A stretch of 64,000 nt of DNA from Planctomycetaceae bacterium (GTDB lineage Bacteria; Planctomycetota; Planctomycetia; Pirellulales; Pirellulaceae): the NCBI GenBank assembly GCA_020638995.1, contig JACKHM010000001.1, positions 1,550,001 through 1,614,000 on the forward strand, read 5' to 3'. Positions 35,704-44,244 of this stretch are shown one piece after another. Position 1 is the first letter of the stretch, and the number at the start of each line of letters is the position of its first letter. A program made the translations under genes and the position numbers. The notes beneath the pieces are model-generated. The model did no database searches and had not been told where the DNA came from. It saw nothing but the letters and a program-made list of their open reading frames with translations.

Positions 35704-37443
35704 ATGCGAACATTGCAGGGAATTGCGGTTTCGCCAGGCGTAGCCATTGGCGAGGCATTGATAGTCGACAACGAAGGGTTTCGTATCCCCCGTCGCTTCG
35801 TAATGCGCGATGCCGTCGACGACGAACTGCAACGCCTGAATGTGGCGATCGAAGCGGTCGCTGACCAGATCTCAAGAAACCGTGACACGGTGACGGCCCA
35901 ACTGGGTAATCAATGCGGTGCCATCTTTTCAGCGCACCTGCAGATGTTGCGAGATCCCAGTCTACTGTCCGACATTGAAGGGCTCATTCGCACGAAGCAT
36001 TACTCACCCGAATACGCGGTCAGCCAAACGCTGCGGCGATTCGCAAAGGTGTTTCAAGGTTTAGACAATGTTTATCTGGCAGAACGTGCCCACGACATCG
36101 TAGATATCGAACGCAGTTTGTTGGGGAAGCTGCTCGGCGAACGACGCGAAGAGTTCTCGCACCTCACGTCGCCAGTTGTCATCCTCGCCCACAATCTTAC
36201 ACCGACCGAGACGGCAAGCCTTGATCGAAACCTCGTACTTGGGTTTGTCACGGAGATCGGCGGCGCGGGTGGACACACGGCGATCGTAGCGAAGGGTCTC
36301 GAAATTCCGGCAGTAGTCGGAATGGGACGATTCCTCACGGACCTCTCCGGCGGCGAACTCGTTATCGTTGATGGAAATCACGGGCAAGTGATCCTGCAGC
36401 CAGACGAAGAGACGATTGCAAGTTATCGCCATCAGGTCGAAGAACACCATTCGTTGGTCGCTCAACTTGGGCAACTCCGCGAGCTGCCGGCCGAGACAAC
36501 TGACGGAACTCGGATCACACTGCTTGCGAATATAGAATTCCCGCGTGAGGCAGAGTCATGCCTGGAGCGAGGTGCGGATGGGATTGGCCTATATCGAACC
36601 GAATTCCTCTATCTAGGTGCGAAGACGGAGCCGACGGAAGCGGACCACTACGACGCTTATGCGGAAGTAATTCGCCAGATGCAAGGTCGCCCGGTCGTCA
36701 TTCGGACTTTGGACCTTGGCGCCGACAAACTTGGTCAACTTCCCCAAGACGAGCAGAACCCATTCCTGGGTTTGCGAAGCATTCGATTGTCGCTTCGGAA
36801 CTTACCTCTATTCCGCGTCCAGTTACGAGCCATTCTGCGGGCGAGCATTTTGGGGCCCGTACGGATCATGTTTCCCTTGATCTCGACGCTGGCAGACTTG
36901 CGCCAAGCGAAAATGGTCTTGGCCGACGCCTTCGAAGATCTGGATGAGGCTGGCGTCGCCTTCGATCACGATGTCGAAGTTGGAATGATGGTCGAGGTGC
37001 CAGCCGCAGTCACAATGCTGGATAAGTTCCTCAAAGAAGTGGACTTCATCAGTATCGGTACCAACGATTTGATTCAGTATGCGTTAGCCGTTGACCGAGG
37101 CAACAGCCAAGTTGCCGATCGTTATCAAGCCAGCGATCCCGCCATCCTACGACTACTGGACCAGTCGCTGACTGCGGCACGATCGGCGGGGGTTCCCGCT
37201 TCGGTCTGTGGACAAATGAGCGGAGAACCTCGATTCACAATGTTACTACTTGGGCTTGGGCTGCACACGCTAAGTGTGCCCCCAAGCGCCATACCTGAAA
37301 TTAAGCGGATTTGTCGCAGTATCTCGATCCCTAAGTGCGAAGACGTGGCCCGCCGGGCAATGGCTATGGAAAGCGCTCGCGAGATCGATACTTACCTGCG
37401 AGAAGAATTAAGAAGAGTCGCGCCCGAGTTTGGGATGAACTAA
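35704..37443 (+). CDS. ptsI: PTS enzyme I (PEP-protein phosphotransferase)
   Basis: 579 residues, full length. It takes phosphate from PEP onto His191 in GGAGGHTAIVAKGLEIPAVVG and passes it to HPr. The C-terminal PEP-binding barrel has the GIGLYRTEFLY and SIGTNDLIQYALAVDR motifs. The usual TSH before the active His is GGH here. ATG 35704 starts the family-like RTLQGIAVSPG; TTG 35677 is an alternative. Confidence 0.95.
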   Translation: MRTLQGIAVSPGVAIGEALIVDNEGFRIPRRFVMRDAVDDELQRLNVAIEAVADQISRNRDTVTAQLGNQCGAIFSAHLQMLRDPSLLSDIEGLIRTKHYSPEYAVSQTLRRFAKVFQGLDNVYLAERAHDIVDIERSLLGKLLGERREEFSHLTSPVVILAHNLTPTETASLDRNLVLGFVTEIGGAGGHTAIVAKGLEIPAVVGMGRFLTDLSGGELVIVDGNHGQVILQPDEETIASYRHQVEEHHSLVAQLGQLRELPAETTDGTRITLLANIEFPREAESCLERGADGIGLYRTEFLYLGAKTEPTEADHYDAYAEVIRQMQGRPVVIRTLDLGADKLGQLPQDEQNPFLGLRSIRLSLRNLPLFRVQLRAILRASILGPVRIMFPLISTLADLRQAKMVLADAFEDLDEAGVAFDHDVEVGMMVEVPAAVTMLDKFLKEVDFISIGTNDLIQYALAVDRGNSQVADRYQASDPAILRLLDQSLTAARSAGVPASVCGQMSGEPRFTMLLLGLGLHTLSVPPSAIPEIKRICRSISIPKCEDVARRAMAMESAREIDTYLREELRRVAPEFGMN

Positions 37444-37499
37444 GCCCAACCTGAAAGTGCGAGAGAAACTAACAGACACAACGTGTGGAAACAAGAATT

Positions 37500-39119
37500 A
37501 TGAAAAAAGAGATGTTGATTAACGTATCGCAACCCGAAGAATGTCGGATTGCGATTATCGAAGACGGATTGCTGGAAGAGTTGTACATCGAACGCGCGAG
37601 CGCGGACAACCTTGTTGGGAATATCTACAAGGGTCGGATCGTCAACCTCGAGCCGAGTATTCAGGCGGCTTTCGTCGACTTTGGGGTCGGTCGCAATGGG
37701 TTCTTGCATATCAGCGATGTGGAATCGCAGTATTTTCGGCAAGGAGGTTACGATCCAAGCAAACCTATCGGCGAAGATCGACCAGCGAAGGGTGACGATG
37801 ACAACGACGATGAAAAGCGCCCAGACTCTCGACAACCAAGACGCCAACGTCCCGGCGCGCGTCCGCGAGTAAAGCCACCAATCCAAGAGATCTTCAAACG
37901 CGGCGATGAAGTCCTCGTCCAGGTGATCAAAGAAGGAATTGGAGCTAAGGGACCAACGCTATCGACATACATCAGCATTCCGGGCCGATATCTCGTGCTC
38001 ATGCCGGCGCTCGGTCGCCTTGGAGTCTCCCGCAAGATCGAAGACGATGCCGTACGCCGCAAACTGCGCGACACGTTGCTGGAGTTGAACCCGCCGAAAG
38101 GCTTGGGATTCATTGTTCGAACTGCAGGTATCGACAGGCATCAGAAGGAACTGTCTCGAGACATGGCTTATTTGCTGCGGCTGTGGAAAGTGATTGTCCG
38201 GCGAATCAAGACTCATCCCGCGCCCATCGACATCTACGAAGAGAGCGACATGATCATTCGTACGATTCGCGACATCTTCAACTCTGATGTCGACGCGATC
38301 TATATCGATCAGCCTGCTGCCTTCGAACGGGCGAAGGAGTTCTTGCAGCTCGTCATGCCGCGTTTCGTCAATCGACTACATCTGTATGAAGGCAAAGAGC
38401 CGCTCTTTCACAAGTATAAGTTGGAATCGGAGATTGGTCGCATTCACAAACGAGAGGTCCCACTTCGTGCAGGCGGCTCGATCGTCATCGATCAGACCGA
38501 GGCACTCGTCGCAATTGACGTCAATAGCGGTACATTCCGTACCTCCGACTCGGCAGAGGAGTCGGCCTATAAGATGAATATCCAGGCTGCAAAGGAGATC
38601 GCAAGACAACTTCGGCTGCGCGACCTCGGTGGCGTGATCGTCAATGACTTCATCGATATGCGAAGAGAAAAACACCGTCGCGGCGTCGAACGAGTGTTGC
38701 GTGATGCCATGAAGCGAGACCGCGCTCGCACAAAGATTCTTCGGACCAGTCCGTTCGGGCTGATCGAGATGACACGCCAGCGAATCCGACCGAGTTTGAA
38801 GCGCAGCGTATATGCAGATTGCCCTTGCTGTAATGGAAGAGCCGTCGTGAAGACTGCGGAAAGCATGTCGATCGAGGTGATTCGCATGTTGATGCTGGCC
38901 AGCCAGCAACCGCACATAGCTCGCGTGACCGTACGCGTTAACGATGAAGTTGCCTCGTACTTGAACAATCGCAAGAGAAAGGACATCACGCAACTGGAAG
39001 AAGAAGGCGGGATGTCCGTTCAGATTCTTGGAAGCGAAGGGCTTTATCCCGAACACCTTGAGCTAGATTGCCGGGACGACAAGGGACAAGAACTTGCGCT
39101 AGGTCTTGCGTCAAAGTAG
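37500..39119 (+). CDS. rng: Ribonuclease E/G
   Basis: 539 residues, RNase G-sized endonuclease for rRNA maturation and mRNA decay. An S1 domain opens the protein (GNIYKGRIVNLEPSIQAAFVDFG), interrupted at about 85-125 by an acidic-then-basic insertion. The catalytic DNase I-like part has ALVAIDVNSGTF and VNDFIDM. The zinc-link CPCC lies near 440. ATG 37500 precedes KKEMLINVSQPEECRIAI, the family opening. 56 bp after ptsI. Confidence 0.94.
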   Translation: MKKEMLINVSQPEECRIAIIEDGLLEELYIERASADNLVGNIYKGRIVNLEPSIQAAFVDFGVGRNGFLHISDVESQYFRQGGYDPSKPIGEDRPAKGDDDNDDEKRPDSRQPRRQRPGARPRVKPPIQEIFKRGDEVLVQVIKEGIGAKGPTLSTYISIPGRYLVLMPALGRLGVSRKIEDDAVRRKLRDTLLELNPPKGLGFIVRTAGIDRHQKELSRDMAYLLRLWKVIVRRIKTHPAPIDIYEESDMIIRTIRDIFNSDVDAIYIDQPAAFERAKEFLQLVMPRFVNRLHLYEGKEPLFHKYKLESEIGRIHKREVPLRAGGSIVIDQTEALVAIDVNSGTFRTSDSAEESAYKMNIQAAKEIARQLRLRDLGGVIVNDFIDMRREKHRRGVERVLRDAMKRDRARTKILRTSPFGLIEMTRQRIRPSLKRSVYADCPCCNGRAVVKTAESMSIEVIRMLMLASQQPHIARVTVRVNDEVASYLNNRKRKDITQLEEEGGMSVQILGSEGLYPEHLELDCRDDKGQELALGLASK

Positions 39120-39198
39120 CTACTACCTCGTCGCCTAACCACGTGGTCACCGCGTGCCGAGATGTTGACTCACCCCGCCGCATCGCCAGCGTGTAACG

Positions 39199-40404
39199 CT
39201 ACAGAAGTGGCACGGACTGTTCACCGCGCTCGTAGACGACATTGGCTCGTCCCACAAGCAACGGATCAATGGGGCCGATCTTGTCGATGTCTTTGTTGGC
39301 ATAGCTAAGTTTGTGCAAAACGTAACGCATCGAATTGAGTCTCGCTCGTTTTTTGCAGTCCGACTTGACGACGGTCCAGGGTGAATCCGCCGTGTCTGTG
39401 TAGAAAAACATAGCTTCTTTGGCTTTGGTATAGTCTTGCCACTTGTCGAGCGACGCTACGTCGACGGGAGACAACTTCCACTGCTTCAAGGGATGGGCTT
39501 CGCGTTCTTTGAATCTACGGCGCTGCTCCGCGCGGCTTACTGAAAACCAAAACTTAATCAGATGCATTCCACTGCGGACGAGATTTCGCTCGAACTCCGG
39601 TGCCTGCCGCATGAACTCGTCATACTCGGCTTGTTCGCAAAATCCCATCACGCGTTCCACACCGGCGCGGTTGTACCAAGAACGATCAAACAGAACGATT
39701 TCGCCGGATGTTGGGAGATGCTCGACGTATCGTTGAAAGTACCACTGGCCCCGTTCTGCATCCGTCGGCTTTTCCAATGCAACCACTCTAGCGCCGCGAG
39801 GGTTTAGGTGCTCCATGAATCGCTTGATGGTGCCTCCCTTACCAGCTGCATCACGCCCCTCGAACAGGATGACCAGTTTTTGGCCGGTCTTTCGGACCCA
39901 TGATTGTAATTTGAGCAGCTCGACCTGCAGCTTGTACTTTTGTTTCTCGTAGCTCTTACGAGACATCAAGTTCTTGTACGGATAACCTCCATCCCGCCAC
40001 TTTGTTGATAGCAGATCATCAGGCTTCACAGCTTCCTCGGTGTCGCCATTGTCAGACTGTCGCAGTAGCGCATTTCGCAGCACGCTCGCGTCATCTGACG
40101 AAGTTCCTTCCATAATTGCGGTCAGCACCTTCGACAGGGTTTCCACGTCGTGTGGCGGCACACCGTTCACAATATCCCGCACGGCAGTGATCTTCGCCTC
40201 TCGTGCGGCATCGATCGACTCCGATATTACGTGCCTTTGAATCCCGGCAGGGGTCTTGGAGGGCGCCGTATCGCCGCTCGCCGCACGGCGCGCACGACCA
40301 TTGGAGTTGGACAATCGCTTAGCCGTAGTCGTGCCAAGTGACTTCTTTTGCCGCGTTCCGCGTGGAGTAGTGCTCGGCTTCTTAGATTGTTTTTTCTTAC
40401 CCAT
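39199..40404 (-). CDS. ppk2: Polyphosphate kinase 2
   Basis: 401 residues. The PPK2 core (about 130-401) carries Walker A FEGRDAAGKGG, the lid GARVVALEKPTDAERGQWYFQR and Walker B LFDRSWYNRAG. Together these suggest class I PPK2, making nucleoside triphosphates from polyphosphate. The N-terminal 50 residues are very basic, KKKQSKKPSTT and similar. ATG 40404 starts at that basic stretch. Single gene. Confidence 0.93.
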   Translation of the reverse strand: MGKKKQSKKPSTTPRGTRQKKSLGTTTAKRLSNSNGRARRAASGDTAPSKTPAGIQRHVISESIDAAREAKITAVRDIVNGVPPHDVETLSKVLTAIMEGTSSDDASVLRNALLRQSDNGDTEEAVKPDDLLSTKWRDGGYPYKNLMSRKSYEKQKYKLQVELLKLQSWVRKTGQKLVILFEGRDAAGKGGTIKRFMEHLNPRGARVVALEKPTDAERGQWYFQRYVEHLPTSGEIVLFDRSWYNRAGVERVMGFCEQAEYDEFMRQAPEFERNLVRSGMHLIKFWFSVSRAEQRRRFKEREAHPLKQWKLSPVDVASLDKWQDYTKAKEAMFFYTDTADSPWTVVKSDCKKRARLNSMRYVLHKLSYANKDIDKIGPIDPLLVGRANVVYERGEQSVPLL

Positions 40405-40486
40405 GGGAAAAATATACCTCACAGAACGCGCCGAAGTGTCCCGGAATCTTTTCGGACCGCCGATGATGAGACTGGTCGACTGTGAT

Positions 40487-41587
40487 TCAGAGCAATGTGA
40501 GTGGGTTCTTTCGGTTTTCCAGCGGCATCGCGACGCGCGCGCCGCACCGATGTGACTCGAAGACCGAAGCGATCATTTCGATCGTCGTGCGTCCTTCGTA
40601 AATATTGCATTCCGGCAGACGATCTTCCTCGATCGAGGCAAGCAGATCGCTGCAGGCGAGCAAGTTCCCAGCATTGAGTCCGCCATCCGGGAGTGGTTCT
40701 GGCTGCCCTGCGCCAGCGGAACTTACGGGAATCCATTTCGCGTTGCTTCGTCCTGGTGACCAAGTCGGATCTGGTAAGTAGCTCACCGCCGGTAGATAGC
40801 CGGTCAAGATTTCGATGATTCCTTCAGATCCTAGGATTTGCAGACCGAAGCGGCTCTTCACACCCACATTTCGTGACGACGCAAAGTACGCAGTTACTCC
40901 GTCATCCATCCCGTACATTGCTGTCAGCGAGTCGCCCGCGAGCGGCCCAATGCCCTCTGCGCCTTCAGCGACGTGCTCTCTAGTCACAGCTTTGCCGCCT
41001 TGCAAGGCACTCGCCATGCACCAATTCGGCTCGCCGCCGAAGTAATGCATCAAGTTCATGATGTGGCTGCCGAGCACCCACAGATCTTCCCCTCCGCCGC
41101 GGCGATCCTCCTTCCCGCGTCCTCGCAACTCCAACACTTTGCCAATTCGGCCATCGTAGATCATGTCGCTGATAACGTGAAGTTTCGGGCTATACCGCGT
41201 TTGGTGCGCAATCGCCAACTTGATCCCCCGCGTCTCGCAAGCGGCGACCATCTCGTCAGCCTCTTCGAGGGTGCGGCACATAGGCTTCTCCATGTACACA
41301 TGCATTCCCCGTTCCGCCGCGGCAACTACCATATCTCGGTGCTGGTCCAACCAGCGTGGACCGATGGCCACAATGTCGGGCTTTATCTCGTCCAACATTG
41401 TTCGATAATCTGCATAGCCTCTCGGCGAGCCAAGTCGGGTAACCGCCGCAGCCAATCCTTGCTCGTCTGCATCGGCTACGCCGACAATCTCGCACTGCGG
41501 TAATGCCAACCAGACGGTGTCGACGCCGTGTCCGTAATTACCTCGTCCGGTGTGACCAATGACGGCGACTCGATATTTATTCGGCAC
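40487..41587 (-). CDS. Gfo/Idh/MocA-family oxidoreductase
   Basis: 366 residues. N-terminal Rossmann fold with VAVIGHTGRGNYGHGVDTVW and the MEKPMC motif (the EKP of this family) near 97; C-terminal alpha/beta domain. NAD(P)-dependent sugar or polyol oxidoreductase of unknown substrate. No signal peptide. Planctomycetes have many, often serving the same sugar pathways as DUF1080 proteins. Confidence 0.9.
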   Translation of the reverse strand: MPNKYRVAVIGHTGRGNYGHGVDTVWLALPQCEIVGVADADEQGLAAAVTRLGSPRGYADYRTMLDEIKPDIVAIGPRWLDQHRDMVVAAAERGMHVYMEKPMCRTLEEADEMVAACETRGIKLAIAHQTRYSPKLHVISDMIYDGRIGKVLELRGRGKEDRRGGGEDLWVLGSHIMNLMHYFGGEPNWCMASALQGGKAVTREHVAEGAEGIGPLAGDSLTAMYGMDDGVTAYFASSRNVGVKSRFGLQILGSEGIIEILTGYLPAVSYLPDPTWSPGRSNAKWIPVSSAGAGQPEPLPDGGLNAGNLLACSDLLASIEEDRLPECNIYEGRTTIEMIASVFESHRCGARVAMPLENRKNPLTLL

Positions 41588-41786
41588 AGAGAAACTCCTT
41601 GGGCATCAACTAATGGAAAAGAGCATTGTGTCGCGAGTGATCGGGCATTGCAAATTGCTGTGATCCGAAGACTGCCCAACTCGCAGCATGCACATTCACG
41701 GAGTCGCCAGGGATTCACCACGTCGTCCGCACCGCGACAGGAGCTTAGTGCGAGCTGATGTTACCGTAAAAGTAGACCCGGTAATG

Positions 41787-42809
41787 TTATATAGCTGTCT
41801 CGTACTTACCGAAGATCATACGACCAGCACTGGTTTGCAGCACACTCGTCACGGCGATGCGAACATTCTGGTTGACGTGATCCCGACCGCCTTCGACGAC
41901 GATCATCGTACCATCGTCGAGATAACCCACACCCTGTCCCTGTTCTTCGCCCGGCTTAACAATGCGAACGTCCAAATGCTCCCCTGGCAAATAGACTGGT
42001 TTCAGAGAGTTGGCGATGTCGTTCAAGTTAATTACGGACACACCGTGGATTTTCGCGACCTTGTTCAGGTTATAGTCGCCAGTGACGACTTTACCGCTCA
42101 GGTGTTTTGCAAGCAGCACCAACTTCATATCCACGGGTTGGCCCGCCATCTCAGGCGTCTCGCGATCGTGAATGGTGAGTTCGACGACACCGCCCGTACG
42201 CAGTCGATTCAGAATATCGAGGCCGCGTCGCCCACGTGAGCGGCGCATTTTGTCACCGCTGTCGGCGATGGCTTGCAACTCGCTGAGGACGAATCTTGGC
42301 ATCACGAGCGTGTTGTCGAAAACACCTGTTTCGACCAGATCAGCGATGCGTCCGTCGATCACTACGCTGGTATCGAGCAGGTAAGGCTTCACCCCTTTGA
42401 CTTCTTTCGAGAACTCGACGTAAGGGATTATGAAGCGAAAATCGTCACGTGTCTGCACCAGCATACTGATGCAGAAGTAACAAAACATCGTGCCCAAAAC
42501 GAGTTGAACGGAGTACATGTACCTTGTGATTTGAAACTGCGTCATCAATGGTTCGATGATAAAGCCGACAACCAACGACAAAAACAGACCAATCAGAATC
42601 CCAAAATAGACGCAACTGATGATGTCGATCCGTTTACGTGGTGTTGCTGCGTCAAACCCGATGATCCCAACGGCCAGCACGACAATCGCAACAAAAACCA
42701 GCCAGGGATAGTCGAAACTCGGAGCGTTCTCGCCCGGCGCGTTGATTACGGCAAAGCCAACGCCGACGGCGGCGAGAAGAAAGACTCCTCGAAGAATCCA
42801 GAGTAACAT
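41787..42809 (-). CDS. PIN/TRAM membrane protein (YacL-like)
   Basis: 340 residues: four membrane segments (1-120), then a PIN nuclease-like domain (LLDTSVVIDGRIADL near 145, later acidic residues in VVTGDYNLN), then a C-terminal TRAM RNA-binding domain (PGEEQGQGVGYLDDGTMIVVEG). Matches the YacL family found beside IspD/IspF in other bacteria; those genes are not adjacent. Confidence 0.92.
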   Translation of the reverse strand: MLLWILRGVFLLAAVGVGFAVINAPGENAPSFDYPWLVFVAIVVLAVGIIGFDAATPRKRIDIISCVYFGILIGLFLSLVVGFIIEPLMTQFQITRYMYSVQLVLGTMFCYFCISMLVQTRDDFRFIIPYVEFSKEVKGVKPYLLDTSVVIDGRIADLVETGVFDNTLVMPRFVLSELQAIADSGDKMRRSRGRRGLDILNRLRTGGVVELTIHDRETPEMAGQPVDMKLVLLAKHLSGKVVTGDYNLNKVAKIHGVSVINLNDIANSLKPVYLPGEHLDVRIVKPGEEQGQGVGYLDDGTMIVVEGGRDHVNQNVRIAVTSVLQTSAGRMIFGKYETAI

Positions 42810-42970
42810 GGCTTCTCTTTCTGCTCCCGGTGGCGTGTCTGCTCGGAAGGGTCAAAGGAGGAAGGCAACGGGATGCCTCAAGTCCCGCCGAGGCGTACAA
42901 CTAGTCGGCATTCTAGCGTCGGCCCCCCCGCCGCTACCACCCCCTCCGGTCAACAAATGGCGAGATTACG

Positions 42971-44104
42971 CTACGCAAAGTGCCGTTCGAATTGCTCGTT
43001 GCAGAATCGATCCGTCATGCCTGCGATGTACTCGCCGACACTGCGCGGCAACCCCACTGAATCGCTACGTGTTAGATAGCGTTTGGGCAGGAGTTCCGGC
43101 CGACGGAGGTAACCGGCGAACATCTTTCGCAGACGCGATTGCGCCTGCTCTCGTACATTGATGATCTGTGGATGTCTGTACACGTGGTTGTACAGAAACC
43201 TCTCCAAGTCAGCTTTCTTCGACGCAATCTCGTCGCTAGGACCGATACAAAAAGGCGCTCGCCGCGCTTGCTGCGCGTTCTGGAAGCTTGCAGTTGCAAG
43301 GTACCTACCGCAATTTCGAAGTACGTCGCTCACTTGATAGTCGATCAACTCATGGACCAGGGTCTGACGCAGGACTCGCGGCGATAGGCCAGAGAATCGG
43401 TTATTGACGCGCGTCAACGTCTCTCGGATCAGAGGCACTTCGACAAGTTCATCTAAGCTCAACAGTCCAAGCTTGACCGCATCGTCGGTGTCATGGGCGT
43501 CATACGTGATGCTATCCGCGGCGTCAACGAGCTGGACTTCTAGCAACGGTCGAAGTTCCGGATTCCGCTTATCGGCACGAACGCCCTGCCCATCGAGTAC
43601 CTCGCGCGTCAGATTGAGTCCCGGGAAGCCGTGGTATCGCACGTCAATTTCTTCCGCGATCGTCAGCGCATGTTCGTTATGAGAGAAGCCACCCTGATCG
43701 CGAAGACACTCGTCGAGCGCATCTTCGCCAGCATGTCCGAAAGGGGGATGTCCAATATCGTGGAACAATGCGAGCGCCTCCACAAGATCCTCATTCAGTT
43801 GCAATGCGCGAGCGATGGTCCTGGCGATCGAAGCGACTTCGTGAGTGTGCGTCAATCGCGTGCGATGGTAGTCACCCATCTCGCCAGTGAAGACCTGCAT
43901 CTTGCCGCTCAAGCGGCGATACGCCGAACAGTGTAGAATCCGGTCTCGATCCCGTTGAAAGGGGCCGCGATAAGGGTGTTCAGGCTCCGCGTACTTTCGA
44001 CCTGCCGAGTCGACACTTCGCATTGCATACGGCGCCAGCAACACGGCCTCCCGATCTTGATAGGTCTGTAGACCCGGCAAGCGTACTGCTTCATCCGAAG
44101 ACAT
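42971..44104 (-). CDS. dgt: Deoxyguanosinetriphosphate triphosphohydrolase-like
   Basis: 377 residues from ATG 44104, chosen because a purine-rich AAAGAGAA lies just upstream and the family begins here; the frame is open to 44278, overlapping uvrA. HD-domain motifs RLTHTHEV, then LFHDIGHPPFGHAGE, then late Asp in ADSITYDAHD. Removes dNTPs by releasing triphosphate. Divergent from uvrA, with 140 bp between the starts. Confidence 0.92.
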   Translation of the reverse strand: MSSDEAVRLPGLQTYQDREAVLLAPYAMRSVDSAGRKYAEPEHPYRGPFQRDRDRILHCSAYRRLSGKMQVFTGEMGDYHRTRLTHTHEVASIARTIARALQLNEDLVEALALFHDIGHPPFGHAGEDALDECLRDQGGFSHNEHALTIAEEIDVRYHGFPGLNLTREVLDGQGVRADKRNPELRPLLEVQLVDAADSITYDAHDTDDAVKLGLLSLDELVEVPLIRETLTRVNNRFSGLSPRVLRQTLVHELIDYQVSDVLRNCGRYLATASFQNAQQARRAPFCIGPSDEIASKKADLERFLYNHVYRHPQIINVREQAQSRLRKMFAGYLRRPELLPKRYLTRSDSVGLPRSVGEYIAGMTDRFCNEQFERHFA

Positions 44105-44244
44105 GGTTCTCTTTCTAAGCACGACGGTCTTCATCACGCATCGGCTCCGCACGACCTGTCCCGCCCCGCAATCTTGTACCAAATTGCCTGCTTTGCTACG
44201 GTGATGGATTCGCTTCTGCTCAAAATCGTAGACAGTAGGCCCTG

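Noticed and set aside
42921..42950. C-rich run as a structured or regulatory element
   Set aside because: Simple low-complexity stretch between two genes; no repeat or dyad.
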